From: Atopsyche davidsoni
Lineage: Eukaryota > Arthropoda > Insecta > Trichoptera > Hydrobiosidae
Direction of reading: 5' to 3'
Length of the DNA: 64,000 bases
Assembly (NCBI GenBank): GCA_022113835.1
Contig: JAILWY010000007.1
Span: forward strand, 6,716,001-6,780,000
Part shown: positions 23,601 through 38,600 of the stretch, one piece after another
How the letters are laid out: each line of letters opens with the position of its first letter
Position numbering within the stretch: position 1 is the stretch's first letter
Notes under the pieces: generated by a model
The model's database searches: none
What the model was told of the DNA's origin: nothing
What the model saw: only the letters and a program-made list of their open reading frames with translations
Made by a program: the position numbers and the translations under genes

Positions 23601-26600
23601 GTATTTTAAAGTTTTACACCGTAAGATTATTTAAATGTGTGCAATGATACGCTGCTTGGTCACTTTTAAAGGTTGCATCGTATTGAAGCTAAATATTATT
23701 AAAAATACTTTAATAACTTTTTTTAAAAGTAAGATTTCCTTCTTGTTGCTTGTTAAAATATCTAGAATCATCGAAGAATATAAATCTTCTCAAGCATTCG
23801 ATTGGTAAAACAGGTCCACAAAAAAATATTTTTGAAAATTTATAGCCGTTTGGTTAATTATATTTGTAATAATTGTAGGTTATTTCATCCTGCGGGTAAG
23901 TTAGGTGGGTACTTCCACGAAAAATAAATTCCCAACCTCTCGCAACGTTTGCGGTTTTATCGGATAAAGCCGAGGTGAGTTTTTATTCCTAATGAATACT
24001 GTTATCAGCCAGGCGGAGGTTTTCAACCACAGAATGGGTTGTTTTCTTTTTCACGAACTTCGCTCGGAATCGGCTTGTTTTGCAACAAAACTTTCTGCGA
24101 CCGTTACAGCTCCGCCGCGCCGGTTACGCAAGCCCAGAGAGCACCGGTAGAAGCCGACTGAGAATCGTGCCGAACAACCAGCCACTTTTTCCATCTAACA
24201 GTGTCATCATGTTGTATTCGTTTTCTATTCTTCTCGGGCACTTCATTTACAATGTTACAAGTAAAATTATTTTGGTTTACACGGTCTTCAATATCTCGGT
24301 ATAGACCAAAGTGTTCCAGTAGAAACATGTATTTTCTTGTTTTTCGTTGTGTTTTATATTTAACCTAACCTATTTAGAATCATAAATACTCAACGTTTCT
24401 GAGTCCAGGTTTTAGACCATTTTTTTTAAAATCTTAAAAAATGACGTCAGTACCGGGATCTAAATAATTAACTCATACAATACCATGGCTTACTTGGACG
24501 CACCGAAACAATACCCTTATTAAAACTACAGAGGTCTTCTAATGTATTTTGTGAATAAAGATATTTAAGCTATGACATTTGTGTATTTGCACACGGCGTT
24601 GTTAATATTTTTTAGCCAGTAAACTGCAGTTCACCGTCGGTCCAAGCGCGTCCGCGGCGCACTGCTCGAGCAGAATAACAATCAAGATCCGCCGATTTTC
24701 TAAAGACAGTGGCGGACTTTCCCCCCGACGCCGCACACTGTAGCCGGAAACCATTTAACCGGAAATAAATAGAAAAAATAAATTATTAATACAGATTTGA
24801 ATCCATCCGCGGACTTGATGCAATCTTAGCTGCTTTGCTTCAAATCAATCGACCGAAATGAAAAGCACAAGAAACCCGAAATTAATTTGAAAAATTATTT
24901 TTATTATCAAGCAGAGATGGCAACAAAAAAATAAACACAAGCAATAACTCGCTTTATTTATTAATTTAATACCCTCTTTTATTAAATTCAATCTAATTTA
25001 TCTGTATTATGAATTATTGCCAGTTAAAGGGGTCTCCGGCAACACTGTGCGTCGTCGGTCGGCAGAATTTCAACGAGATCCGCTCTGGCGTCACGGCGCT
25101 CTGATTGCCCGAAGCTTCGGCCAGTTTGTTTTATTTGATAATGCTGCCTACACAATCTGCGACACTACTGAAATACGAACGGTGACTAACCAAAAGCAGT
25201 ATCTTATTATTTTTATTGTTTTGTATTAGCGAACAAGGCAAAATAGGACGTTGTTGGATAGTTACCGTTCGGTGGTCTTACCGCTTCGAACTGCTATCCG
25301 ACAACTGTTAACACCAATAAATTGATGCCGAAATATACAGCTATCGAATATCTCATTTTTCTGATAGTTTTATCAACAAGCTTAGGTTTTAAATTGAAAT
25401 CTTAACTTAGCCCACAGTTTAACTGATATGGAAAACACATCACATCAAATAATTTAATATTAAGGTTATTTTATATAAAACATACTATTTATAAGAAAAT
25501 CCTATAGTAGGAATGATACGATACCAAAAAAATAGCAATGTTTGTCGCCAAACTATATTCAGGCAAAAGTTGAAACGAAAAAACTGAAAAGTTGACCATG
25601 AATGTTTATTAACTCGTACATTTATATTGCGTATCCAATATGTTTTTGGTCAGTCGATTCACAAGTAAAATGAGCTTTTGAGCTTTGTGTTTCACATCTG
25701 CAAGTATGAACGAGGCGTCAATCGGATGTTTACGTCTATTGATGAGTAATAAACACAAACATCGTGATGTTATTAAAAGTATTTATCAAACATAATCAAT
25801 TTCCAAAGTGGTTTTTAATACGTTATCAACGGAATATTTATTATTATGCGAGATTAAAGGCTAAAATTAATTCTGATTTATGTTTATCAATTCGAATATT
25901 TTTTTTGATAAACAAGCAACATTATATTGAAAACGCTGCATTTATTGTTATGAAACATTTTATCAATTATCAAAGTGAGAAAAACATTTGAGCAGGTTGC
26001 GTTTTTAGATTGTCTAAAATGTTTTATTGCCTTATCTAGACTACACAGTCATAACAATGTACCACCACGTGACGTTTTTTGTTTTCGTTGGAAATGGAGG
26101 GCTTGGGGTCGTTTGGTGAACTGTTTGATTGTTTTTTTTTGTAGCGGGCTCTGTATTTTCTTCGATATGAAAATGTGACCAATTTGCAATTAGTCAATTG
26201 GAAAGTTTTTGGTGTTTTGTCTAAGCAAACAACGCAAAATAGGATGTTTTTGACCAACTGCAAGTCGGTTGAAATTTGTGTTGCCACGTGTGTAGCCGGC
26301 TTTAGTATAACGTTATACGATCTTGCTACATAGAAATGTGGAATTGTGTTCACGGTTACTGCTGCATTTTGGCAATTAGTGCGTATAAATCGCATTTAAT
26401 CTACAAATAATTCATTATTTTTTTAAAGATTCTGCAAATATTATATAAATATAATAAAATTTCCCTACGGCGTAAAGACGAGAGAAACAACAAGTAGGGG
26501 GGGGGGGGGGGGGTGTAAAAAAAGTGTGGAAACAAAGAAGGGAACTTATAAATAAATATTTTTTATAATTGACATTATCATATAAATAAATATATATACG

Positions 26601-29600
26601 TGTTTAAAACATCGAAATGTTAAATCTTAAAATTTGTTTGATGGTTAGTCGTGTGATGGTATCGTTCTTCAATGTAAGAATCCACGTAGCTGTTGTTTCA
26701 AACACAAGGGCACAATTCCCCCAATAACAACAGCATATATTTTTGTATTCAATATCACATAATTTTTAGTGTGCTACATAGTCTACATATGCTACGACAG
26801 CAAAAAAACAGGTCACATTTACAGTATTCATATTATTCTCCGTATGTTCTAAGCACAGTTGACCTCTCATTCAAGAACAACGATTTAATAATGCAATCAG
26901 CACATCGGCGTAACAATGCATCTATAAGTAATGACATTACTTATTCATAGTAATCAGACATATTCATTCATAGATTAGCCAACCAATTATTTTTCTCTAA
27001 TCTGCTTTGAATATTTATAGATTTTAACTATATTTTTAAACAGCAGTGCCAAGTCATATAATTTAGAATGTAGACAGACAGAATATGACGAGACATGTGC
27101 AATGTAACATGAAGAATGCTATTTGACGTTAGTGATTGTAAGCTGTTTTCACAAATTTAAAGCTGTTGGTATAAAGTATACATTTTAAATATATTCAGTG
27201 TACAACTTTGTTTGCTTTGTGCGATATTCACATTTCTAATATAATATAAAAAAACGCTACTTCTTTTTATTAATAAGCAGTATTACGGTATGTATAATTG
27301 AAGTTCTTATATTATTTATCGCATCATAGTTTCTGGAGTTTGAAGTAATATGTGAATTCATATGATCATTACTGTAGTGTATAAATACAAGAGCTTGAAT
27401 GCAGTAATGTAATACAATCTTTTGATCCACCTTGTATTTTAAAGATACTTAGTTTCAAGTGTTAATTTTTTATTATATTATATTTAATTTCTAAGGAAAA
27501 TTACATTTATTAATAATAAAACTTTTGAAACACAATGAATAATAATTATTTAATTTTATTTTCTGCATATGAATGTAAAGCATAAAAATGCATTTTTTTT
27601 TATTAATTACAGCATATCTTTAAAAAATGTCTGCCTTGGTAGTGTGCATACTAAGATACCCCCGTACTATTCACACAATGTCGGTACATTTCCTGTCTGA
27701 AAATAATGCGCGTGAAATGAATCATCCGATTTTATTAGGCAGTTCCGGCTGATGTGCAATGCCCGGTGCCTTGCCCGTCTAGACAAAGTGAAATAATAAA
27801 AAATAGCAGCCGCGTTCAGCCTTGCACACCGCGGCTATTTCAGAGAGCCCAGGGCCTGCTAATAGACACAGCCCAATTATACACGGACAGACTGCACGTA
27901 TTTTAAGGCTCTATTATACCACAATGATAGCCTTGCTGAAACTGAGCTTTCAGCACGGGAATCTGTCGAGATTGTGCCGATCTCTCCCGATGTCTTCTTC
28001 CCTGGTTTCCATCCGTTCTCATGTCGGCTTCTTCGGCTGCCAAGAGAGCAGCGAGCGATACATGTGAGTTGTTTTTAATATCTAAGTGTGCCACTAAAGA
28101 CGCATTTCCTCAGGTCTCAAAGTCTAGCTATTTTTGTTTATTTTGGTTTTTTTTTTATTATCTCTGCACCAAAACGATTCTGGTTATTGAGTGTGAATAT
28201 TTTATCTATGCACTGTTTGGTAGCGAAGGTCATATTTATTATTATTTTGTGCATGTTCATGCAACTCTTAAGAGGCGGAACCTTGTATCGTCCTCCACAC
28301 AAACAATACAATATTTAATACATTAAAACAATAGAAGCACACTTACAACTTTCATAACAGTTTTTTTATGCTTCATAAGTGTATACTCGTACATTACATC
28401 TAATGAAAGTATGCCAACAATGAAAAAGTCACAATGATGCAACTAATTACAAATATCTTCTGAGCTAAAAATAAAAAAAATGTTGACCGGGGAATAAATA
28501 ACCATTTTTAACAACAAAAACATATTAATATCGCTTGGTTTCTACTAGGAGACTACTCAATCAGAAAAAAATGGAGAAGGGTGATCAGTTGATCACCAGG
28601 TAAGCTCATCACGATAAATTATAAATCCTTGTGAATTTGTTTCACTTTATATCTTCTCTGAGTGCTTACTAACTCTCGACTTCAAGCCACTGGCGTAAAT
28701 TCCGCATCCACGTTAGTTTCCTCCTTCTAATCACCGTTCACTTCAAGTTTATATTTCAAAACATCTACTCATATGTATGTATCTTAACAGTATATGGTTT
28801 GTGGTTAACTTTTCGGTTCAGACCTGTGACTCCTTACAGAGAGTTCCCCGGTTCGATTCCTATCCCGTGAATCCCAAAATCGATTTAATTGGGCTCGCGC
28901 CTGTTTTGGTATTGCCGAAAACAATTTGCATTTGCATTGGTGTGTCGATACGAAATGTTTTTTTTAATGAGCCTGTACGTGTGTTTTGAATATCACCGTG
29001 GAGACTTATGAAGACTCGAACCATAAGGAAAAAGCAAATGTAGAAATATGGAAATATTTAAGCATTTAAAACGTTTAATAATATTAATAATTGATATCGT
29101 ATTAATTGATCAGAAAATACCCAGTGGGGTTCTGGAAATAATGAGTCTGGCTTGTTGGCGCATGGTTTTTATATCAATTTACTATGGAAAATTCTAATCT
29201 GTTGTTGTTTCCATAGTCATTAAATACTCATCTATTATTTATCAACGTAATAGCTATAAGATGATTTTAAGAATTGAAAAACCATAAATTTCGACCTTAT
29301 GCATAGCGACAATAAAAATTTAAACAGCTCTTCTCGACTTATCCTTTATTTCTAAAAAAAAAAAAAAAAACGTTACAAGTTAAATAGGTTATAATGTTTA
29401 CTACACAATCGTTAAATACGATTTAATTCAATTGACATACTATCATTATATAAGCTGGAAAGAGATAAATAACAATTTTTTGCATGTACCTATCTTTCGA
29501 CTTTTATGTTTCTGGTTTTGATTTTAGCAAGCCCATTTATTTTATTTTGATCCGAATTTATATCAAGCATAAACATGTACACATACCAATGAATATTCGA

Positions 29601-32600
29601 TACAAATCCATATTTATTAATTTATAACATAAGCCACTTTGACTTAATCTCATGTCGTGTTTACTCTATCGTATATTTGCGTAACGTATATTAAAAAAAT
29701 GATTTCTGAACTAGGCTCTTGATAATTAACAATTTCTCGTTCCACATTGATCGGCCTTCGACTAGCGTAATGTAACGAAATGGTCCGCATTTACAATAAT
29801 AACTGTTGACCTCTGAACTTTACGCACTCGGAACACGTGCTATGAAAGTACACACTATACGAAAGCCTTCATTGGAAATCTCGTCCGAGGGCGACGTGGT
29901 TGGCAGCGGTGGCGCTACTGCCTCATTGTTTCCTGATTGCGAACAAAGAGAAATGGTCATGCCAAATATTCTATAAATTGCATTAAAGTCATCAAATATA
30001 AATGGATTTTGTATTTTTCCAGCCATAAGACGACTGTTATTATTTTTGTATTAAGTAAAATATTCCGACAATTAGTTTACTCATATTACTTATAAGGTTT
30101 TTCGTTACTATGATAGCTCAAAACTGGTGGCAATTTTTTTCTTAATATGTTGGCGCTGACGAACAAACGCCATCGCAGCCAACCGTTTAACCCCAGGGGA
30201 GATTAGGGGAAGTATTTCGTACTATACTTTCAGAACGACACGGGATCGCAAAATACAGAATTGAGTATATCGTATACTTATTTATTTAATTAACAAAATT
30301 TATTAGTGTTCTATTGCGTGTAAGTGCCTCTCCTCAGAGGAGGTTGACGACCTTTTCACTGAGATACTCAGTGTTCATGGTTTTCTAAAGGGAAAATATT
30401 GTAGTGGGTAAAAGTCTGCGTATTGCTGCTGCCCAATAGCATTATTATATAATCCTTTCCTTACAAAGCTCTTGCGTTAAGATCTGATACAGAAACAATA
30501 GCAGGAGTCCCTCCACCTCGACAAGGTACTTCCAGAGCACATCCCTCCGCAATCATTCCAAGTCACACGTGTTACACACGCTCAGGGTACATAATGGCAG
30601 CCATGCACAGGCAACAGAATGGGGAGAGCGGAGAGGTGATTTCATAACGAGGTACAATTCTCGTTCCGTATCGATCGACCTTCAGTGCGGCAGATAGCGC
30701 AATGTAACGAAATGGCGCGGACTCGTAACGCGAACTGTTGACCTCTGAACTCCGTACGTACGGGACCGCGGACCGTTCTCGAACCGTTAATCCGTTAATA
30801 AATAAACAAGGCGTGAGGAGCGACGAAGTGATGGGCGCACGGCTGGCTAAGTATTGATAACGGCGCGGCAGGAAACCGCAGGAATTTTTCCTGAAAATGT
30901 TATCACTCAAAACTTTTTTATCCACACGTGTATGTAGCCGCAAACAAAGTTAACATATTATTATTATTGTGTTTTATATTTAGTTGATTGTATTAAAGTA
31001 TTTTGAATGGTTTTCAACGTTGATAATTTAATTCTGAGCAAGTAGTTTTATTAATAGTATACAAAACAATATTTTATTAACCAACATTGTATAGTGTTAA
31101 TGAAAACTAATGTATAATATAAATACACTACAGTAGGAGTATGGTACTAAATAATGTATCTTGTTGTATTTTAATTTTCACCCCCTCAATCCGAGAATCG
31201 TTTTCTCCCAGGTTCTAACAATTTCTAGTTTTATACTAACATAAAAGGCTGTGTTTTGAGTCACGGCTAGTAGTTACTACACCTTGATTAATGCATACAC
31301 GACATCGTGGTTATGTACACTAAATTATTTGATTACAAATATTAGCACGGGGTCAATTATTTGGACTTTAGTAGTTAGTTTAATAATAATAATTTTCTCC
31401 TCAAAGATTTTTATTTGAAACCATATCGACTGAAGTACTCGACATTGTTGTTGCCATTGGAAACCTTTGTTTTCTACTCGTGGGTTGTGTTTATGTAACT
31501 GAAATCATAAGTTGATAATGATATATGATTGCAGAGGTGGCGTGAGTAATATTTACAGTTTGATAAGCCGTTGATGTGTGATTACTGGGAATACTCCCCG
31601 ACTAGCTGTGCCATTATAAGCCTACCTGTTATTTTAAACTCATTTATAAATACAATAATATGTTATACACGATGTTTTATTACACCGTTTTTTAAAACAA
31701 TTACATAGTATTAATTTTCAGTCAAAATTGAAAATAGTTCTTCAAGGCTCTTTTGATAAATGTCGATTCATTGTTTATTGGAGCGATTGAATTATAAGAG
31801 TATTAAAAATATATACGAGTATATAATATATTAAACGGAACTTAAGAGATTATTTGCTTAAGTAGTGAGAGCTCTTTCACTTTATAAAGGAATCACCAAA
31901 CTTGGCAATATAATTTTCAATAAATTATTTTTACGTACATACATTCGACAGAGAAATATAATAGTATTTGCCCTTCTTCTCTTGGACCCCATCCCTTCAG
32001 AGGGAGAAGCTCGTGGAGGTCCGCCTACGCTTAGTGTTGTTTCTATTGTATTTTACCATGTATGCGAGTTTAACTAGATCTACTTTAGGTTGACGGATGA
32101 AATATATGATATGAATTATTCTGTTGCAGGAAATGGAGCATGGGGCCCGGTACTCTTGAGGTGCCTATGGCTCTGTTCGCCAAGAACCGACAGAGGCTGG
32201 CAGCCAAGATTCCAGATGAGACCATCGTCGTCCTGCAGGGAGGAGATAGCCTCCACCTCTACGACACTGACGTGCAGTACGTCTTTAGACAGGTCAGTCA
32301 ATCCTTCTATGCCTCGACGCCAAAGCGGTATGATTTCATTTTTTGTAATTATTATTTGTATACCTAAAACGTAAATAAGAAGCGTCGATGGCTTCATTAT
32401 ATCCTTTTCCGAATTTGTCGAAGGCAAGATATCGGTTATATGTTTAACACACTAAAAGCTCATGCTATAATTATAGGTCGGATAGTAGAGCTCGCAGAAA
32501 ATAAGATGAGGGCGTCGCCAATATTTTGACACACATATGCTGAGCTATTCGGTTCACGATGAGTATGTATAATACTCAATTCAATCGTGAAGTTCTTTAA

Positions 32601-35600
32601 ATACCTTGACTGGTCAGTATATTTCCCAATATAAATAGATCCTATGTATAATATTTTTTACACATTTAAAAAACTTTGAGGTTTTCGACGTATTAATACA
32701 TTTTATTAAAATGACGATAGCACATTTTTTTGCCGAATGTGTTGAAAACTATCTAGATAGATTAGATTTTAATTGAGCTAAATATTTAATAAAAATCAAT
32801 TGTGTAGCTGGCCGGCCTCACTAATGTTAATTATAAATAATTTAGATTTGTATCTGTCTCAAAATATTAGACTTTGAAGATCATTAAAAACTCACAGACG
32901 AGGCTTGTGCCAATGGTTAAATTTGTGCGTGGAAGTGATGCGTTGAATGCGGTCTGCGGCTACATAATCCGCTGTATTAAAAATATAAACACGCCGATAA
33001 AAATAATAATCGATAGATTCCTGTGAAATGGTCGTTTATCATTGTTTGTCCGTGGCTATCGTCTGGTTATCGGTGATCGATCACCCATCAATGGCGCCTG
33101 ATATCAGAAATTGTGTAGAAATATTGTTTACAATAAATATTCAGTCCGAATGTGGATATTGCGTGTGTTTTTATATCGATTGATAGTATTTATTATAATT
33201 ATTGGTTTCGGCTATACGTTAAATATGTACGTTTTTTTAAGCCGGGTACACACGCAACACCACAACCTGCAACCGATTTTCAATCAGTCAATGCGCCCCT
33301 TTATTTTGGATGTTTTTTTTTTATAGATTAGCCTTAGTAAATAACGGAAAAACGACGCTATTGGCTTATTACAAGTCGGTTGCAAGGTGTGTCGCTACGC
33401 GTGTGTGAATGACTTAATCAGTATTTCTTTTGGTTGTATTGTAAATCTGGTTCATTTTTTGTTTAAGGCATCAAGGTAGCAACAAATCGTGCAACCACCA
33501 TGCAGCTAGTCAATAGCGTCATACATTTTAGGCAAAAACATACAAAAACACCCAAAGTAAAGGGACGCTATTGGCTAGCTGCAAGTCGCTGGCGCATTTT
33601 CTTGCACGTGTGCAGAGGGCTTTATTGTTTAGTTAATATTTTGCCGCATTTTCTAACTTGTCTTCGTAGTTAAAAGCAAAGCAGAAATTACGCTGAGTAA
33701 CGCAGTTTTTATGGCGTGCGAGGTTCACAATGGGAACGTGTCAAGTTTCAAGGCGAGGGAATTTTACGCAGCGGGCCAAAGTGGCCGGGACTATTCTTGG
33801 GAGTTTAATGAAAACATAATACGATTTTCCACGCAATAGCATATTATTAGCATAATTGCCGCCTGCTATTTTCCGGACTGTAGATATAAATCTCGAACTA
33901 TAATTTTATTGATTATCATAACAAGTTCCTAAACTTGAAATTTTCAATATCTTATTTATACTTGAAAACGTTTATTTTTTATGTTATTCAAACTTACTGG
34001 CTCACAAGGTAAAGAATCGATAAAATAGAAGTGAATTTTGGTAAGTGTTTTATACCAAAATAAAAATATGAAATCTTACTCTTTCTTATTTAAATAAGCA
34101 CGCTTTATTGCTGCGTGTCTTTTACCCACGTGAGCTAACTCGTCCAAATAAAAACACGGACTATACTGTTTCTGTATTTGATATTTTTACTCCTAAACTC
34201 ATAGTAAAATACGTAAACGTACTCACATAGTTTTGAGATCTGAAACGATAGGACGCGTGAACGGATTTAGATTACGCCTGTATCTTAATTTAAAAATACT
34301 GAAACCCGGCGTGGCGGATGATCAATAAGGAATCTATAGATAGAGCGACCCTGAAAACTCTCGCTGTTCGGACCTCTACGTGCTTTTTCCCACACAGCGC
34401 GGCGCTTCCTTATCAATAGCACTGTGTGTTTATTATATATTATATATTGAGAGCGAATTGGAACTGCCATTGCCGGCCGATTGCAACATTGATGCGCCCG
34501 GCGTGTTTGCGTTATGTCACACGTGTGTGCATTTAACAACATGTTTACCGCTATATGTGGTAGTGATAAGATAATGCCGTAAGCAGGCTATTTATAATAA
34601 AAAGCCCTTCGCACACGCAGCGACACTACTTGCGATTTGCAATCAGCAAAAAGCGTCCAAATGCCACATTTTGGAAAGTAAACATCGCAAAAGAGAGCAC
34701 ATTGGCATACCAATAGTCCTGAATAGTTATCATTAGGTTTTTTAGGCTGTTTTCTTGTCAGCATGATTTAACACGAAGATCTGATCATTTCTTTCTAATG
34801 CTTAATTGTTCCGTAGTTTTTTTTCGATTGCGTACAAAAAGTACAAGTAGAGCGTGAATTTTACGTTCAAATTAAACTCACGCCTGGTAGTTTTTCTATT
34901 TTACTATTTATTTTATTACGCTTACTTCACTAGTATTACGAGATTTTTATCTTTGCTTATGACTAATAATAAAAATTCCAAACCGACACCAACACCTCGT
35001 GGAGTCTGAAGTCTGAACAGCCCCTTCGTGCTTCCTGAATAGGAAGAAGTCAGTTGTTTCAACCATTGCGTTACTGAGCCATGACACCAGATCAGATTTC
35101 GACGCTTTAATTTAGAAAAAAAGTCTAGCGGATTGCCTAGTTTTTAAGGCTGTTATCTCTTAATTCGCGATCTATAATCTGCTAGCCACAAGATTCGACG
35201 CGAACGTAATCGATTCGTTGATTGCGTTTGGTTTCCTGAAAATATAAATGCTTTGATCAATATAGCCGAAATTATATCACATTTTTAAACTGTTACATAA
35301 TGCCTGCTGCTTTGATTCGCGAAAAGAGTTTTTTTTTAATGTAACCGTGTTACATAAATTGTAAGATGTGTGGCTTCATCGAATTCCACTCATTTGCGAG
35401 GTTCATTTACACGAAACCAATAAATATTCACTTTTATATTTTATCATTATTTTTAAACATCAATTCAACCATTAAATTATCTACTGTGGTCTAGATTAAA
35501 TTGTAAAACTGTTATATTTGGAGGCCAAGGAGTTTATTAGGTATTCAATAATATTCTAATAAATTAGAAAAAAACAGGTTCTCACAGAATTCATGAAACA

Positions 35601-38600
35601 GCACTATAATTTAAAAATGTTTGGTTAAATTGGTATTTACAAAATAGTTGTAATATATTATAACTGTGTTTGAATTTATTTCAAATAATTAAAATATTAT
35701 ATGTAAATAGTGTCCTTTTTTTATTTATTATTTGTTCTTTCACAGTCATCGACATTCCTTTCCAGACAGTCAATATTTTTTTGCCATCTTTGTGGTTTCA
35801 AGACAATCTCAGACGGTACCCAATCTCTGTCACCTGTCTAGTGTATAATAAATTTTTCCGTTGTATAATAGTATTTAAATAATTTAATGCCATGTATATC
35901 TCAAAAAGTGCATTAGAATGATCATAATAATTTGTTATTAAATACAGTATGGGCTGTGCTAGTGTGATCTCGCCTTATGAATCATTTCTATCTACGCCTA
36001 CACGATATAAGACCAGACTGTATCTGACCTTGGGTTTTATTGATTCGCTTTCTAGCACAATCATAATATTATTATAAGTACTTATTTCTCATAGTTTTTA
36101 GAGTAGTTTCATGGGCTAGTAATATATATATTGTGCGTATTTACCTTCTTGATATGATTATACAACTTTGTCATGTAAACACACTTAATGTTTCAATGAT
36201 TTAATTATTGTGTTAGTCAACAAATAATGCAGTGTTTATTTTAATTTATGTACGTATTAAAGTTGAAGGTTAAACGACTTTTACAAACCTGCTTTAATTG
36301 CTTGTTTTTTTTTTTAATCAAGTAAAAGTTTCGATGCCTAAGAATTTCAGTAAATAATTTTCACATCTACCTGTCCATTTTTGTAAGAATAAGGATAACG
36401 TAAAAATAAACAAAATATTAATATTTTCTATTTATTCGTTCAATATAATATATGATTTTTAAATGTTTTTAAACAGATAAAGCACTGAAACAATGCGTTT
36501 TGGATACAATGCCGAATATGTCATCTCAGGGCCATCGCAGCCACGTGAATGAATCCGCTTGTTCTCTGTGGCCCTGTTTCTCCGACAAAATACATCGTCA
36601 GTTGTATTGTATACTGTGTTGATTCAATAACACAAATCTGGTTGAAATACGTCTCGCCAACATTCGTGACTTATTATCTTACAGACAGTTATATTTTTAT
36701 TTTTTACATTATTTGAAGTGGGAAAATAATGCTCTAAATAATGTAAACATACTTTGAAACGAAACTGCGCCAGTGAATTTACTTATTTGTAGTGTGCTTA
36801 CTGCAAAAACGGTTTTTTAAATAGTAGCGACGGATTTGTTGTTCGTTGGTGTATAAACACAGTGCTACAAAGTTTATAATAAATTAATTCTTGTCTATTT
36901 TTATTTATTTATACGGAAAGTAAAACATAGTTCATTATTTATAAACACACAGTAATATATTTATATAAGTCGTGAATAATAAAATACATACCCACAGTAT
37001 TTTCAGGAATACCAAGATAACAAAAATACTTTATTTTTAACGTAATTGATAGCAGTAGAAATAAAACGTAAATATTACAGTCGTATAAACGCAATGCGTC
37101 ATTCCTAGTGTATACAGTGTTCCCAGATAATGCTGAAATGACTTGCTAGGTTTTATTAGTGGAATTGTTTTTATCGCTTTCCACAATATGTTTGCCCCGA
37201 GGCCGGGGTCAGACTTCCGTTTACTAATACGATATGTACGTGCCACAGTCTTACAATATGAGTATTGATTATTCTTTATATAATAGAATTCTTTCCTGCC
37301 TTGCAAACTAGACGGCGTTTGAACTTTGGGCCGAATTACGTCCGTCGTCATACTAACTCGGTGGACCCACGGAGTGGGTGTCTCATTCGATTACATCACA
37401 CTTTGGTATCAAGTATTGTGTACACTAAAGCAAAACCCGTTATAATCTGGCGATCATAACAATGCCGCAATGTTTGTTTTGCACTTGAGGACAGGTATTG
37501 CACAATTATTATTGTTTTGTGAGTTTTTAGTTAATCGAAAGGCATTGCGAAATTCAAAGCTGCTGATACAATGAAAACAATCGACAGCGATGACTCGTAA
37601 AAAAGACACAATAAATATACATATTCAGTGGTAGAATCAAAATTTTGGAATCGTATATTATGTATGGTGTGATCTAGAACACCTTTCTAAATTCAGGTTT
37701 AGTATTGATTTTACATATCCAACAGTATAAATTATAGCTATCAACTATACTTGTTATGATCTATCCAAAAAATAAAATCTATGGTTAAAGGTTTTTATTA
37801 CGTAAAGCCTGTGTTAAAATTTGTTGTAAACAAAAAGCTTAGAGAAAATTTTCTCATATAACCAAGGAATGATAGAAATCGATAATTTCACGAAAACATC
37901 AGCAGAGGCTTCATATTGAAAACAGTATGGACACTGCCACTATATTATTTAAGAGGTCCCGGTCCCCACAAGCAAACTGGATAAATAAACACAAGTTAAA
38001 ATAAAATTGCAATATTGAAGTGAAATAAAAGATATGATAAAGTTTCATAAATCAAATTGATGTAATCGCAGGAAGTTAAACGTGACCTTAAAATGTGAAT
38101 AATAATTGTAATGGAATAAACCCATTTTTTAATCTTTGTTTATCGAGAGATACCGTTCCCACAATTCGTTGAATTCTTGTCTCAAGTTGATATGAAAATA
38201 TTTAATTATTTAAATATAAGACTCCTCATTTTTAATAAAATAATTTCGTATAATATATGTTTACTTAATTTATATGTTTCATGAGTTAATATTTACTTTG
38301 TGTTACTCCACGTTTATAAGAATTAAAATACCAACAATTGTATGCTATTAGTAATTCTATTTTATTAAAACTATTTTGTTAAATATTAAAACGTATAATT
38401 TGTATCTTCTGTTGTGATTTTTAATCATTTTTTTCGCGTGGTAGACTTCAGTAATCTTAAGTAGATGTGGCCCGATCTATATTTTGAGAAATACTGTAAA
38501 AAGTGGAATAACTGTTGCAATATAAAATTTTGATTTATGAAATTGTTGGTTCCTTAAAAAAATATCCAGTCTCGCAAGTAGGTGTTATTTGTAATGTAAA

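Larger units (their letters stand above)
20691..32129 (+). other. PEPD intron 1 (11.4 kb)
   Basis: GTAAGT donor and CTGTTGCAG acceptor. It contains foldback elements, tRNA-like segments, dispersed repeats and a run of 17 G, listed separately. No nested gene could be supported, although a higher-GC open stretch at 23150-23400 remains unexplained. Confidence 0.75.

Noticed and set aside
26036..26395. 119-codon minus-strand frame
   Set aside because: It runs through a family A MITE copy and has no domain.
28795..28870. Functional tRNA gene
   Set aside because: Only the B box is good. The cloverleaf and acceptor stem do not close, so it was listed as a tRNA-derived repeat.
30572..30943. 123-codon minus-strand frame as a host gene
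   Set aside because: It lies inside a dispersed repeat, part of which recurs at 29731, so it was listed as a repeat.
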